Assembly: GCF_002909445.1 (NCBI RefSeq)
Contig: NZ_PPXC01000003.1
Location: 62,001 to 126,000 of the forward strand
DNA: 64,000 bases
From: Arthrobacter glacialis
GTDB taxonomy: Bacteria; Actinomycetota; Actinomycetes; Actinomycetales; Micrococcaceae
Direction of reading: 5' to 3'
Part shown: in pieces, positions 18,071 to 26,828 of the stretch
Numbering within the stretch: position 1 is the first letter of the stretch
Layout of the letters: each line of letters begins with the position of its first letter
Notes under the pieces: generated by a model
Database searches by the model: none
What the model was told of the DNA's origin: nothing
Seen by the model: only the letters and a program-made list of their open reading frames with translations
Program-made: the position numbers and the translations under genes

Positions 18071-19564
18071 TCAGGCCAGGCCCGCCAGGAGCTCACGGTA
18101 AAACACCACTCCCGCGCCCAGCGAGCTGATGCGGACCTTCTCATTGACGGCATGCAGGCTGGCCCTGTCCCCTGCGTCCATCAGGAGCGGTGAAAACCTG
18201 TAGACAGCTGGACAGATGGCCGTGAAGAATCGCGAATCGGTCGCCCCCGTCTGGATGTACGGGGTCACCACGGCTTGTGGGTAGGAAGCGGCCACGGCCC
18301 GGCTCAGCAAGGCAAATTGCTCATTGTCAAAGGCTGAAATTGGCGAGGGGTTGTGACCCGAACGGACGGTAAGTTGCACCCTGGGATCGTCGATGATCTC
18401 CCGCACGGCGTCCACCACCGAGTCCACACTCTCCCCGGCGGCTATGCGAATGTTGACATTGGCACGGGCCGTGGCTGCCAGCACATTGGAGGCCTTGCTG
18501 CCCTCGAGCATGGTGACAGCCACCGTGGTGCGGGTCAGTGCCCTGGTTTCGTCCCCCACCAAACCCAACACTTGGGTGACCAGCGGTTTGAAGGCCCACA
18601 TATTGGCCGTCACGAGCCGCATGGCAAATCCGCTGTGAGTACCTATGCGGCGTAACATTTCGGCAATGGGCTCGGGCATCGAGGCCGGAAACGGTGTCTC
18701 CTCCAGCGCCATGATGGCCTGGGCCAGCCGGGAGGTGGAGCCCATGCGCGGGGGTGTGGAAGCATGTCCGCCGGCACTGCGGGTGAGGATTTCCAAGTCC
18801 AGAATGCCTTTTTCGGCCACGCCAATGACAGCCGCCGGTGCGTCCAGGCCGGGGAAGGCGTCCAGCGCCACTGCGCCGCCCTCATCCAGGACCAGCCAAG
18901 GCTGCACCCCGCGGCGTGTCAGCAGGTCCACTGCCGCCTGGGCACTGTCGCCGGCCGTTTCCTCGTTGTTGCCAAAAGACAAGTACAGATCGTGGGCGGG
19001 CCTGAAGCCTTCCTTGATCAAGGACTCAATGGCCGCCATGATCACCACCAGTGCGCCCTTGTCATCCAGGGCGCCGCGGCCCCACACGAACTCACCATCC
19101 TGATGGCCGGAGAAGCCCGGATGCGTCCAGTCGTCGCGCGAATCCACGGGAACCACGTCATAGTGGGCCATCAGCACGGTGGGCTTGGCGCCGGCGTCGG
19201 CCCGGGTCCCGGACCACTTGAACAGCAGCGCATGGCCATTGACCAGTTCCCGGCCCAGCGTGGCATGGACGCTCGGATACAACCTCTCCAACGCCTCAAT
19301 GAAGCCCGTGAACTGTTCCAGCTCGATCCTGTCGCGAAAGCTTGAGAAGACGGTGCGGAACGTGATCAACTCACTGAGCTGTTCTGCGGCGGCGTGGGCA
19401 TACTCGGCGCCAATCGCACCGGGATGCGGGGCTGCACCGTGGTCACCCACCGGCGGGGCCGCCCCTGCACGGTAGGCCCGCGCGGCAATGACTGCTGCGG
19501 CACCGGCGGCACCAACGCCCACCGCTGCAGCCAGCGCGCGATTAATTGCTGAACCTTTAGGCAT
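18071..19564 (-). CDS. M20-family metallopeptidase (PM20D1/carboxypeptidase S-like)
   Basis: 497 residues. A short N-terminal hydrophobic helix (residues about 6-26) suggests membrane anchoring. The di-zinc M20 motifs are intact: VLMAHYDVVPVDSRD (first metal His/Asp), WGRGALDDKGALV (bridging Asp) and LSFGNNEETAGDSA (catalytic Glu). LDEGGAV and the dimerisation domain follow. The family hydrolyses C-terminal residues or N-acyl amino acids. The start at 19564 (MPKGSAIN) is chosen for the membrane segment; no strong ribosome site is visible, so it is uncertain by some codons. Confidence 0.88.
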   Translation of the reverse strand: MPKGSAINRALAAAVGVGAAGAAAVIAARAYRAGAAPPVGDHGAAPHPGAIGAEYAHAAAEQLSELITFRTVFSSFRDRIELEQFTGFIEALERLYPSVHATLGRELVNGHALLFKWSGTRADAGAKPTVLMAHYDVVPVDSRDDWTHPGFSGHQDGEFVWGRGALDDKGALVVIMAAIESLIKEGFRPAHDLYLSFGNNEETAGDSAQAAVDLLTRRGVQPWLVLDEGGAVALDAFPGLDAPAAVIGVAEKGILDLEILTRSAGGHASTPPRMGSTSRLAQAIMALEETPFPASMPEPIAEMLRRIGTHSGFAMRLVTANMWAFKPLVTQVLGLVGDETRALTRTTVAVTMLEGSKASNVLAATARANVNIRIAAGESVDSVVDAVREIIDDPRVQLTVRSGHNPSPISAFDNEQFALLSRAVAASYPQAVVTPYIQTGATDSRFFTAICPAVYRFSPLLMDAGDRASLHAVNEKVRISSLGAGVVFYRELLAGLA

Positions 19565-19677
19565 GACACGGATTCTATGCCACGGGACTGTGATTTTGCC
19601 CACCGCCGGCCGTGACACCTGCCGCCCATCGCGGACTGTTCTCATTAATCACCGCCGCATGGAGGTAGGATGTCCTC

Positions 19678-20511
19678 ATGACTGTTGCCCCGTACCGCCT
19701 GGCCCGTGTCCGCCCCCTTGACGCTGTGGCGGCGCCGCTGCCCGAGCAATTCTTTGTGCGCAATGACGCCACCGACTTTGACAGCCCCGAGGGCCGCATC
19801 TGGACGCGGATGGAAACCCCGTTCCCCACCTCGGCCGCCAATCAAAACACCGCTGCCCGTGACGGCTGGGCCGTGGGAGATTCTGTAACGGAGGCCCAGT
19901 TCACGTTCTTGGCCCCCTGCGCCCCCGCCAATGTCTTCGGCATGGCGCACAACACCGGCGCCCCCGGCCGTGCCCTGCCGCCCCAGGCCTTTCACAAGGC
20001 CGCCAGCTCTGTGGTTGGCCCCGGCGACGCCATTGAGCTCAGCCCCACCGTGGGCTACGTTGACCCGGAGGCCGAACTGACTGTCGTCATAGGCCAGCCC
20101 GCACGGAACCTGACCCTGGAGAATGCGCGTGAAGCCATCCTGGGCTTCACCATTGGCAACGACGTCTCCGCCCGCGATGCGCAAAAGTCCGATGAGCTGT
20201 GGATCAGCGCCAAGAGCCCGGACACCTTCACCCCCTTGGGCCCGTGGATTGTTGTTGGTCTGGCGGACGACGGCGTGCCCATCAGTATTGTGCACAACGG
20301 CACAGAGCTGGCCCCGGCCTCCAGCAACGATCTCGGGTGGGGCGTGGAGGAGATTCTGGTGTACCTGAGCGGCTTTATGACCCTGGTGCCCGGGGACGTC
20401 ATCATGACAGGATTCCCGGCCGAGTGCCGCCAGATCACCCCGGGAGATGAAGTCATCTGCCGGGTGGGCGGGATTGGCGAACTCCGCAACCCCGTGGTTG
20501 CCGGGGTCTAG
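19678..20511 (+). CDS. Fumarylacetoacetate hydrolase (FAH) family protein
   Basis: 277 residues. FAH-family enzymes cleave or decarboxylate beta-diketo acids in aromatic or related catabolism. The metal site appears as DPEAELTVVIG, then FTIGNDVSARD and PGDVIMTGFPAE, all standard landmarks. The N-terminal 65 residues are less conserved. GGAGG is about 11 nt before the ATG. Neighbouring genes give no pathway, so the substrate is unknown. Confidence 0.88.
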   Translation: MTVAPYRLARVRPLDAVAAPLPEQFFVRNDATDFDSPEGRIWTRMETPFPTSAANQNTAARDGWAVGDSVTEAQFTFLAPCAPANVFGMAHNTGAPGRALPPQAFHKAASSVVGPGDAIELSPTVGYVDPEAELTVVIGQPARNLTLENAREAILGFTIGNDVSARDAQKSDELWISAKSPDTFTPLGPWIVVGLADDGVPISIVHNGTELAPASSNDLGWGVEEILVYLSGFMTLVPGDVIMTGFPAECRQITPGDEVICRVGGIGELRNPVVAGV

Positions 20512-20535
20512 TTCCGCTGGCATTATTGGTTATCC

Positions 20536-21051
20536 ATGGCAACGACAGCAGCTACCGAACCATCCCCCGTGGATCCTGACATTGGCGCAGGGCCCAGCGG
20601 GTTCTTTTCTGCGCGCCCGCAATGGTTGCAGCGCTACCCAGTGCTGGCCGCGCAATTGCGCGGCTTTGCCCTGGTCGCCATCATTTGCACAGTGATCTCC
20701 ATGACCATTTTTGCCAGTTTGCGCCCCCTGCTGGGCCTGCAATGGGCCAACGCCTTGTCCCTTTTCCTTTGTTCGGTGCTCAATACTGACCTGAACCGGA
20801 GACTGAGTTTTGGCATCACGGACCGGGCGCTGTGGTGGCGGGACCAGCGGCGCGGCCTGTGGGTCATGTTGCTGGCGCTGATGTTCACCAGCGGCAGTCT
20901 GTGGGTCTTGCACGAGGTCTCCCCCAACGCCTCACTTCTTGTGGAGCTGGTGGTGATAGTCGCCGGGAATGTTGCCTCTGCGGTGACCCGCTTCCTGATG
21001 ATGCGGTATTGGATTTTCCGCAGGCTGCGCCGCCCCGCCACCACGGGTTAG
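20536..21051 (+). CDS. GtrA-like membrane protein
   Basis: 171 residues with four predicted membrane helices and the GtrA-type motifs NTDLNRRLSFG after helix 2 and VTRFLMMRYWIFR at the end. GtrA relatives are thought to help move polyprenyl-linked sugars across the membrane for cell-envelope modification. It begins 24 bp after the FAH gene and may be cotranscribed, with no obvious functional link. Confidence 0.75.
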   Translation: MATTAATEPSPVDPDIGAGPSGFFSARPQWLQRYPVLAAQLRGFALVAIICTVISMTIFASLRPLLGLQWANALSLFLCSVLNTDLNRRLSFGITDRALWWRDQRRGLWVMLLALMFTSGSLWVLHEVSPNASLLVELVVIVAGNVASAVTRFLMMRYWIFRRLRRPATTG

Positions 21052-21083
21052 CGTCGCGGCGACGCCGGGCGCGCAGCAGTTCG

Positions 21084-21377
21084 CTAGTTGGTGTGCTCGT
21101 AGGTCAGGCAGTCGGCGTTGTCTGCGCCGGGCCCCACACGCACCGAGTCGGCACCGCACATAAGGTGATCGTTGTGGATGCATTCGGTGCGCTGGCAAGC
21201 GCCCACTGACGCCAGCACCTTCGGCAGGCCGCCATGAACGCCGGTATCAATGAAGGTGGCGCACTGGGCGTGGTCGGCGTTGCCGCCAATGGTGATGCCC
21301 GCGGCCCCGCAATGGGTGTGATCGTTGAAGGAACAGTTTTCCACGGCGCATTCGGTGACGGGAACTGTGGCAGTCAT
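21084..21377 (-). CDS. DUF1540 domain protein (two cysteine-rich repeats)
   Basis: 97 residues made of two copies of a short Cys module: TECAVENCSFNDHTHCGA…QC and RTECIHNDHLMCGA…DC. The eight or so cysteines suggest metal binding. This duplicated DUF1540 layout is common in actinobacteria; its function is unknown. The ATG at 21377 has AAGGAG about 8 nt upstream. Confidence 0.85.
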   Translation of the reverse strand: MTATVPVTECAVENCSFNDHTHCGAAGITIGGNADHAQCATFIDTGVHGGLPKVLASVGACQRTECIHNDHLMCGADSVRVGPGADNADCLTYEHTN

Positions 21378-21510
21378 GATGCTCTCCTTGCGTGCAGTAA
21401 TCCGGCCGTGCGTGGCCCGATTTCTTCCTACCGTACGCCCAAACACGGCCAACTAATTAGTGCCAATTTTCTGCCCTAATTCGCCTGCTGATTTCTGGGC
21501 TCGCGTTGCC

Positions 21511-22725
21511 TCAGCGTCCCAGCTTGCCCACCGTGGCCACGGCCGCCACCAATTCACGCGCAGCTAGCACCAGATCATTCTCGGCAACGTCCGCGCCGAA
21601 GCTAAATCGCAAGGCCGTCTGCGCCACAGCGCGTTCCACGCCCATGGCGCTCAACACGGCTGAGGGTTCATCGGAGCCGGCGGCACAGGCCGATCCGGAG
21701 GAGCACATGATGGATTGCCGCTCGAGTTCCAACAGCAACGACTCCCCGCTGGTCCCTGGGAAGCAAAACGATGCCACGCCGGGCAGGCGGCTGCTGCGAT
21801 GACCCGTCAAACTGGCTGTAGGTATTTGCTCCAACACGCTGTCTATGAAGCCGTCCCGAAGGGCAGCGACGCGAACCGCGGACTCTGCCCGGCCCGCCTC
21901 GGAGAGTCGCAACGCCGTGGCCAGGGCCACGGCGAACGCCACATTTTCGGTGCCTGAGCGGATGCCGCCTTCCTGGCCCCCACCGTGGATCAGCGGTTCC
22001 AGCGGCACTGAGCCCTTCACGTACAGCAAGCCAACACCCTTGGGCGCCCCCAGCTTGTGCCCGGAGATGCTCAGGGCATCAACACCGAGCCGGTTGACGT
22101 CCAAATCCAGCCAGCCAGCGGCCTGGACGGCATCGCTGTGGAACGGTACGCCGTGACTGCGGGCAATCCCGGCCAGCACGGGGATGTCCTGGAGCGTGCC
22201 CACCTCGTTGTTGGCATACATGACCGAAGCGATCGCCACATCCGCGCCGGGCACCTTCGTGCCGCCGTCGTCCCTGCCTGCCCCAGCACTGCCTGCCCTA
22301 GCACCGCCCAGCACCGCGGCGAACACCGCAGGATCCACCACGCCGTCGGGGCCCACGGGCACCAGCTCAACCACAAAACCGTGAACCCGGCTCAGGTAGT
22401 CGGCGGAGTCCGCAATGGCAGGGTGCTCAATGGCACTGATGACAACACGGTTGCGGGCAGGATTGGCGGCCCGACGCGCCAAGGCAATGCCCTTGAGCGC
22501 CAGGTTGTCCGCCTCGGTACCTCCGGAGGTGAAGATCAATTCCTCCGCGTGGCAGCCCAGAACGGCCGCGCATTGCTCCCTGGCCCCTGCCAAAGCTTTG
22601 GCTGCCAGCTGCCCCAGCTCATGGTGGCTGGAGGGGTTGCCAAACTGGTTCGTCAGAAACGGGAACATCGCCTCAATGACCTCGCGCCGTACGGGCGTGG
22701 TGGCTGCGGCGTCCAGGAAGATCAC
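21511..22725 (-). CDS. Cysteine desulfurase (NifS/IscS-like), linked to NAD synthesis
   Basis: A 404-residue PLP enzyme that transfers sulfur from cysteine to a protein persulfide for Fe-S assembly. Lys224 in SISGHKLGAPKG should hold PLP, and Cys341 in SIMCSSGSACAAGS is the catalytic cysteine on the mobile loop. The TTP/DAAATTP start is family-typical. Its GTG start lies 3 nt after the nadC stop. The position at the end of nadABC suggests it loads the [4Fe-4S] cluster of NadA, as NifS does in the B. subtilis nadBCA locus; that role is inference. Confidence 0.92.
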   Translation of the reverse strand: MIFLDAAATTPVRREVIEAMFPFLTNQFGNPSSHHELGQLAAKALAGAREQCAAVLGCHAEELIFTSGGTEADNLALKGIALARRAANPARNRVVISAIEHPAIADSADYLSRVHGFVVELVPVGPDGVVDPAVFAAVLGGARAGSAGAGRDDGGTKVPGADVAIASVMYANNEVGTLQDIPVLAGIARSHGVPFHSDAVQAAGWLDLDVNRLGVDALSISGHKLGAPKGVGLLYVKGSVPLEPLIHGGGQEGGIRSGTENVAFAVALATALRLSEAGRAESAVRVAALRDGFIDSVLEQIPTASLTGHRSSRLPGVASFCFPGTSGESLLLELERQSIMCSSGSACAAGSDEPSAVLSAMGVERAVAQTALRFSFGADVAENDLVLAARELVAAVATVGKLGR

Positions 22726-22728
22726 GGC

Positions 22729-23640
22729 TCAGGCCTCGATGGCGATGTCCAGGCCAAGGTCCAAGGCCCGGACGCTGTGGGTGAGCGCGCCAACGGAAAT
22801 GATGTCCACACCTGTTTGGGCAATTGCGGCGATGGTGCCCAGGTTGACGTTGCCGCTGGCCTCTACCAGCGCCCGGCCACTGACCAAGGCAACACCCGCC
22901 ACCAGCTGCTCATTGCTGAAGTTGTCCAACATGATGGTGTCCACGCCGGCTGCCAGCACTGCTTCGATTTGCTCAATGCTGTCCACCTCAACCTCAAAGT
23001 GGACGGTGTGAGGCAACTGCGCCCGCACCCCGGACAGGGCAGCTGTCAGCTTGCCCAGGTCTCCCCCGGTCAAGACTGCCAGGTGGTTGTCCTTGGCCAG
23101 GACAGCGTCGGAAAGCGAGAACCGGTGGTTGTGTCCGCCGCCGCAGCGAACAGCATGGCGTTCGAGCACGCGCAAACCCGGGGTGGTTTTGCGGGTGTCC
23201 GTCACCCTTGCCTTGGTGTTCGCGATCAGGGCCGCATATTCCGCCGTCTGGGTTGCAATGGCGCTCATGCGCTGGGTCAGGTTCAGGGCAATGCGCTCAG
23301 CCGTCAGCACACCGCGGGCCAGACCCGTGACGCGCATGATGCGGGTGCCCGCGTCAAAAGGCTGCCCCTCGGCAATCAGCTGCTCAACTTGGGCCCTGGG
23401 GTCCTGCATGAGCATGGCAGCTGTGAACACCTCGCCGCCGGAGAAGATGCCCGGTTCCCGGGCGACCAGCCAGGCCGTGGCCTGGGCCTGGGCGGGCAGC
23501 AAGGTGGCGGAGGTGATGTCACCATACGGGGCATCCTCCAGGAACGCAGCCCGCAGGATGGTCTCCACGGCCGTGGCCGGGAGGGCTGGCAACGTGGCTG
23601 TTGCGGTGGCTGCGGGCGGGACTGTGTGGAGCGCGTTCAT
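22729..23640 (-). CDS. nadC: Nicotinate-nucleotide pyrophosphorylase (quinolinate phosphoribosyltransferase)
   Basis: 303 residues. It converts quinolinate and PRPP to nicotinate mononucleotide, the third step of de novo NAD synthesis. Family motifs are clear: EDAPYGDITSATLLP near the N-terminus, then TRKTTPGLRVLERHAVRCGG (quinolinate/PRPP binding), LAKDNHLAVL and VDTIMLDNFSNEQL. Its ATG overlaps the nadB stop by four bases (ATGA). Confidence 0.96.
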   Translation of the reverse strand: MNALHTVPPAATATATLPALPATAVETILRAAFLEDAPYGDITSATLLPAQAQATAWLVAREPGIFSGGEVFTAAMLMQDPRAQVEQLIAEGQPFDAGTRIMRVTGLARGVLTAERIALNLTQRMSAIATQTAEYAALIANTKARVTDTRKTTPGLRVLERHAVRCGGGHNHRFSLSDAVLAKDNHLAVLTGGDLGKLTAALSGVRAQLPHTVHFEVEVDSIEQIEAVLAAGVDTIMLDNFSNEQLVAGVALVSGRALVEASGNVNLGTIAAIAQTGVDIISVGALTHSVRALDLGLDIAIEA

Positions 23641-25421
23641 ACTGATTCACTTTCAAGTTCGGCAAGGCTGGTGGTTTGCTCCGTGGCGGGGCAGGAGTTG
23701 GTGTTGATCCAGAAGCGGGAGGCACGGGTGCCCTGGTCGCCACCGGGGTGGTCGCTGCGGCAATGGGCACCCACCGACTCCTCACGGGCCAGGGCCGCAT
23801 GCACCAGAAGTTCTGCCACCAAGAGCAGGTTCCTGGATTCGGCGGCCTCCGCCGAGGTTCCTGCGATGCCTTCGCCGAGGGACTGCGAGCGCCAGTTAGC
23901 GAGCACGGCTTGGGCGTGACGCAGGCCCGCCCCGTCCCGGACCACACCTACATGGCCGCTCATCAGGGAGCGCAGGGCCAGACGGCTAAACGGCTCTGCC
24001 GCCGGGGCTGTGGGCTTTTTCGTGGCTGTCGGTTCAAGGACACCCGGGCGCACCGTGCCCGTAACGGGTAGTTCAGGCCAACTGGCGGCGAGCGGATGCG
24101 CGTCCTGCGCTTCGGCGCCCTGCGTTTCGGCGTCGTGTGTTTCGGCGTCGTGTGTTTCGGCGTCGTGTGTTTCGGCAAGGAACGCAGCAACGCCCCGTCG
24201 GCCAAAGACAAGCCCCTCAAGGAGCGAGTTGGAGGCCAGCCGGTTGGCGCCGTGGACTCCCGTGCAGGCCACCTCGCCTGCGGCGTACAACCCGGGCAGG
24301 GACGTTTGGGCGTTGAGGTTGGTGGCCACCCCACCCATCCAATAATGCGCCGCCGGCGCAACCGGCAGCCATTCCCGTGACCAGTCAAAGCCCAGTGCGC
24401 CGGTCATGGCGTCAATCGTGGGGAACCGCTTGGCCAGGTACCCGGCACCATGGAGCTTCTCCACGGCCGTGGCGTCAAGGAAAACGGTCCGGGGCGAATC
24501 TGCGGACGCGGCACCTTCGCTGCTGCGGGCCAGGTGGGCGGCAATGCTGCGCGAGACCACATCGCGGGGCGCCAGCTCGCCGTCGGGGTGGAAACTGAGC
24601 ATGAAGGCCTCGCCGGATGCGTCGCGGAGCACGGCCCCGGCTCCCCGTACGGCTTCGGATATGAGGAAGTTCTTGCCAACGGCCAGGGCGGTTGGGTGGA
24701 ATTGAAAGTACTCCAGGTCCGCCAGCAGTGCCCCCGCCCGCCACGCGGCGGCCACGCCGTCGGCCGTTGCCACCTCGGGGTTGGTGGTGAATTCAAAGAG
24801 CTGGCCGGCACCGCCGGTGGCCAGCAGGACGGCATCGGCAGGCAGGGTCACGGAGTCCGCGGCCTCGCGCGAACGGCGGAACAACACATCCGTCACACGG
24901 CCTTGCCGCACCAGCAATTCCTGCAAAAAAGCGTCTTCTTCAATGGTGAGGGTGCCCAGGGCGGCCGCGTCAAGCACGGCCCGGATCAGGCCGTCGGCGA
25001 TGGCCGCCCCTGTGGCGTCGCCGCCCGCGTGGAGGATGCGGGCGGCCGAATGCGCCCCCTCCAGGCCCAACGCCCGGCGCCCGGTCTCCGGGTCTCGGTC
25101 AAACGCCACACCGAAACGTTCCAGCGCTGCGATATCTGACGCTGCCTCGCTGCACAGGATGCGCACGGCTTCAAGATCACATTGTCCCGCCCCGGCTTTG
25201 AGGGTGTCGGCAATGTGCGCGGCAACACTGTCCCCGGGGGCGGCCTCTCCCGGGGACAGCACGGCACAGATCCCGCCCTGGGCAAAGTGGGTGTTGCTGT
25301 GGGCGAGCTTGCCCTTGGTCAGCAGCGTCACCCGCAGTCCCGCCTCGGCGGCCAGCAGCGCGCTGTACAGCCCAGCTATGCCGCTGCCCACCACCACCAG
25401 GTGCGAGTTCCGCGCTGTCAT
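23637..25421 (-). CDS. nadB: L-aspartate oxidase
   Basis: A 594-residue FAD enzyme that oxidises aspartate to iminoaspartate, which NadA uses. N-terminal GSGIAGLYSALLAAEAG binds FAD, and SNTHFAQGGICAVL and GEVACTGVHGANRLASNSLL are diagnostic. Between the FAD domain and the C-terminal helical domain lies a low-complexity insert (AETHD repeated) encoded by 15-bp tandem repeats at 24100-24174. It lies in a linker and probably leaves activity intact. Stop and start overlap nadC and nadA by ATGA, implying coupled translation. Confidence 0.96.
   Translation of the reverse strand: MTARNSHLVVVGSGIAGLYSALLAAEAGLRVTLLTKGKLAHSNTHFAQGGICAVLSPGEAAPGDSVAAHIADTLKAGAGQCDLEAVRILCSEAASDIAALERFGVAFDRDPETGRRALGLEGAHSAARILHAGGDATGAAIADGLIRAVLDAAALGTLTIEEDAFLQELLVRQGRVTDVLFRRSREAADSVTLPADAVLLATGGAGQLFEFTTNPEVATADGVAAAWRAGALLADLEYFQFHPTALAVGKNFLISEAVRGAGAVLRDASGEAFMLSFHPDGELAPRDVVSRSIAAHLARSSEGAASADSPRTVFLDATAVEKLHGAGYLAKRFPTIDAMTGALGFDWSREWLPVAPAAHYWMGGVATNLNAQTSLPGLYAAGEVACTGVHGANRLASNSLLEGLVFGRRGVAAFLAETHDAETHDAETHDAETQGAEAQDAHPLAASWPELPVTGTVRPGVLEPTATKKPTAPAAEPFSRLALRSLMSGHVGVVRDGAGLRHAQAVLANWRSQSLGEGIAGTSAEAAESRNLLLVAELLVHAALAREESVGAHCRSDHPGGDQGTRASRFWINTNSCPATEQTTSLAELESESV
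24100..24174. repeat. 15-bp tandem repeat inside nadB (5 units)
   Basis: Five 15-bp units, the last three identical (GCGTCGTGTGTTTCG on the plus strand) and the first two variant. Being a multiple of three, copy changes keep the frame and add or remove five residues in a surface linker. Confidence 0.9.
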
Positions 25422-26758
25422 GACAGCGGCGCAGCTGGTTGGGCCTGGCTGGGCTTGGCCGCGAGCATCCGTTCCAGGGCAATGCGGGCGTTGACGGCCG
25501 TGGCTTCCGGCACCGTGATTTGATTGAGCACCTCACCGCGCAGCAGCCCCTCCAGCACCCAGGCCAGGTAGCCGGGGTGGATCCGGTACATGGTGGAGCA
25601 GGGACAGATCACCGGGTCAAGGCAGAAGATGGTGTGCTGCGGGTACTGTGCCGCCAGCCTGTTGACCATGTTGATCTCGGTGCCAATGGCGAAGGTGCTG
25701 CCGTCCGGGGCGCCTTGGATGGCTTTGAGAATGTAGTCCGTGGAGCCGGCCTCGTCAGCGGCATCCACCACCTCCATGGGGCACTCCGGGTGCACCACCA
25801 CCCGCACGCCGGGGAAATCAATCCGGGCCTGCGCAATCTGCGCCACGGTGAAGCGCTTGTGGACGGAGCAGAACCCCTGCCACAGCACCACCTTGGCATC
25901 GGTCATGACCTGTTCGCTGTTGCCGCCCAGAGGCATGCGCGGGTTCCACAGCGGCATGTTCGCCAACGCAACACCCATGGCCTTGGCCGTGTTGCGGCCC
26001 AGGTGCTGGTCCGGGAAGAACAGCACGCGCTGGCCCCGCGCAAAAGCCCATTCCAGCACTGTTGAGGCGTTCGATGAGGTGCACACAATGCCGCCGTGCT
26101 CACCGCAGAAAGCCTTCAGCGCAGCCGAGGAATTCATGTAGGTGACGGGGATGACAGGAACCCGGCCCTCGGCGTCGGGCTCGGTGCCATAGAGCTTTTC
26201 CAACTGGGCCCAGCAGGCCTCTACGGAGGGCAGATCCGCCATGTCAGCCATGGAGCAGCCCGCGGCCAGGTTGGGCAGGATGACCGATTGGTGACTGCCC
26301 GAGAGCATGTCGGCCGTCTCGGCCATGAAGTGCACACCGCAGAAGACAATGGCCTCGGCCTCGCTGCGGTTCTTGGCGGCGTTGGCCAGCTGGAAGGAGT
26401 CCCCCACAAAGTCGGCAAATTCCACCACCTCATCGCGCTGGTAGAAATGCCCCAGCACGACGACGCGTTCCCCCAGTTCAGCCTTAGCGCCAAGGATGCG
26501 CGCCTTGAGCTCGGCGTCGGAGGCGTCCTTGTATTCCTGCGGCAGCTGGCCCTGCTGGGGGGTCTCCTGGGGGGCCTTGTCCTCGCTGGAGGCGCCGGGG
26601 CCGTAGCCCGGAGTGCCGGCGAGCGCCTCGGCCAGGTCAAATTCCCAGGGGCCCTTGGAGAGCTCGGTGCTGCAGCTGGACTGCTCGCGGCCGGCCTTGC
26701 CCGCGGCAAGGGCTTCCTCACGGGTCATGAGCTGGATGGTGGTGTTGACAGATGACAT
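25418..26758 (-). CDS. nadA: Quinolinate synthase
   Basis: A [4Fe-4S] enzyme that condenses iminoaspartate with dihydroxyacetone phosphate to quinolinate. The three cluster cysteines can be seen at Cys218 (AFCGEHGG), Cys326 (VHPECPMEVVD) and Cys385/387 (DPVICPCSTMY). VVLGHFYQRDEVVEFADFVG and GVHFMAETADML are further landmarks. The ATG at 26758 (MSSVNTTI) has a GGAG at about 8 nt; the longer open frame upstream is not conserved-looking. 446 residues, first gene of the nadABC set. Confidence 0.96.
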   Translation of the reverse strand: MSSVNTTIQLMTREEALAAGKAGREQSSCSTELSKGPWEFDLAEALAGTPGYGPGASSEDKAPQETPQQGQLPQEYKDASDAELKARILGAKAELGERVVVLGHFYQRDEVVEFADFVGDSFQLANAAKNRSEAEAIVFCGVHFMAETADMLSGSHQSVILPNLAAGCSMADMADLPSVEACWAQLEKLYGTEPDAEGRVPVIPVTYMNSSAALKAFCGEHGGIVCTSSNASTVLEWAFARGQRVLFFPDQHLGRNTAKAMGVALANMPLWNPRMPLGGNSEQVMTDAKVVLWQGFCSVHKRFTVAQIAQARIDFPGVRVVVHPECPMEVVDAADEAGSTDYILKAIQGAPDGSTFAIGTEINMVNRLAAQYPQHTIFCLDPVICPCSTMYRIHPGYLAWVLEGLLRGEVLNQITVPEATAVNARIALERMLAAKPSQAQPAAPLS

Positions 26759-26828
26759 GGCTTGCTCCGTAGCGGTGACGTTGGTCCGGTAACAGGAAAA
26801 TGCGGGGGTTTTGGGGAGTTGCTGGTGC

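Noticed and set aside
22057-23919. Long plus-strand open frame (about 620 codons) across the nad genes
   Set aside because: It lies entirely antisense to the cysteine desulfurase, nadC and nadB, all of which have strong family motifs. Its His/Gln/Gly-rich composition is typical of a high-GC shadow frame.
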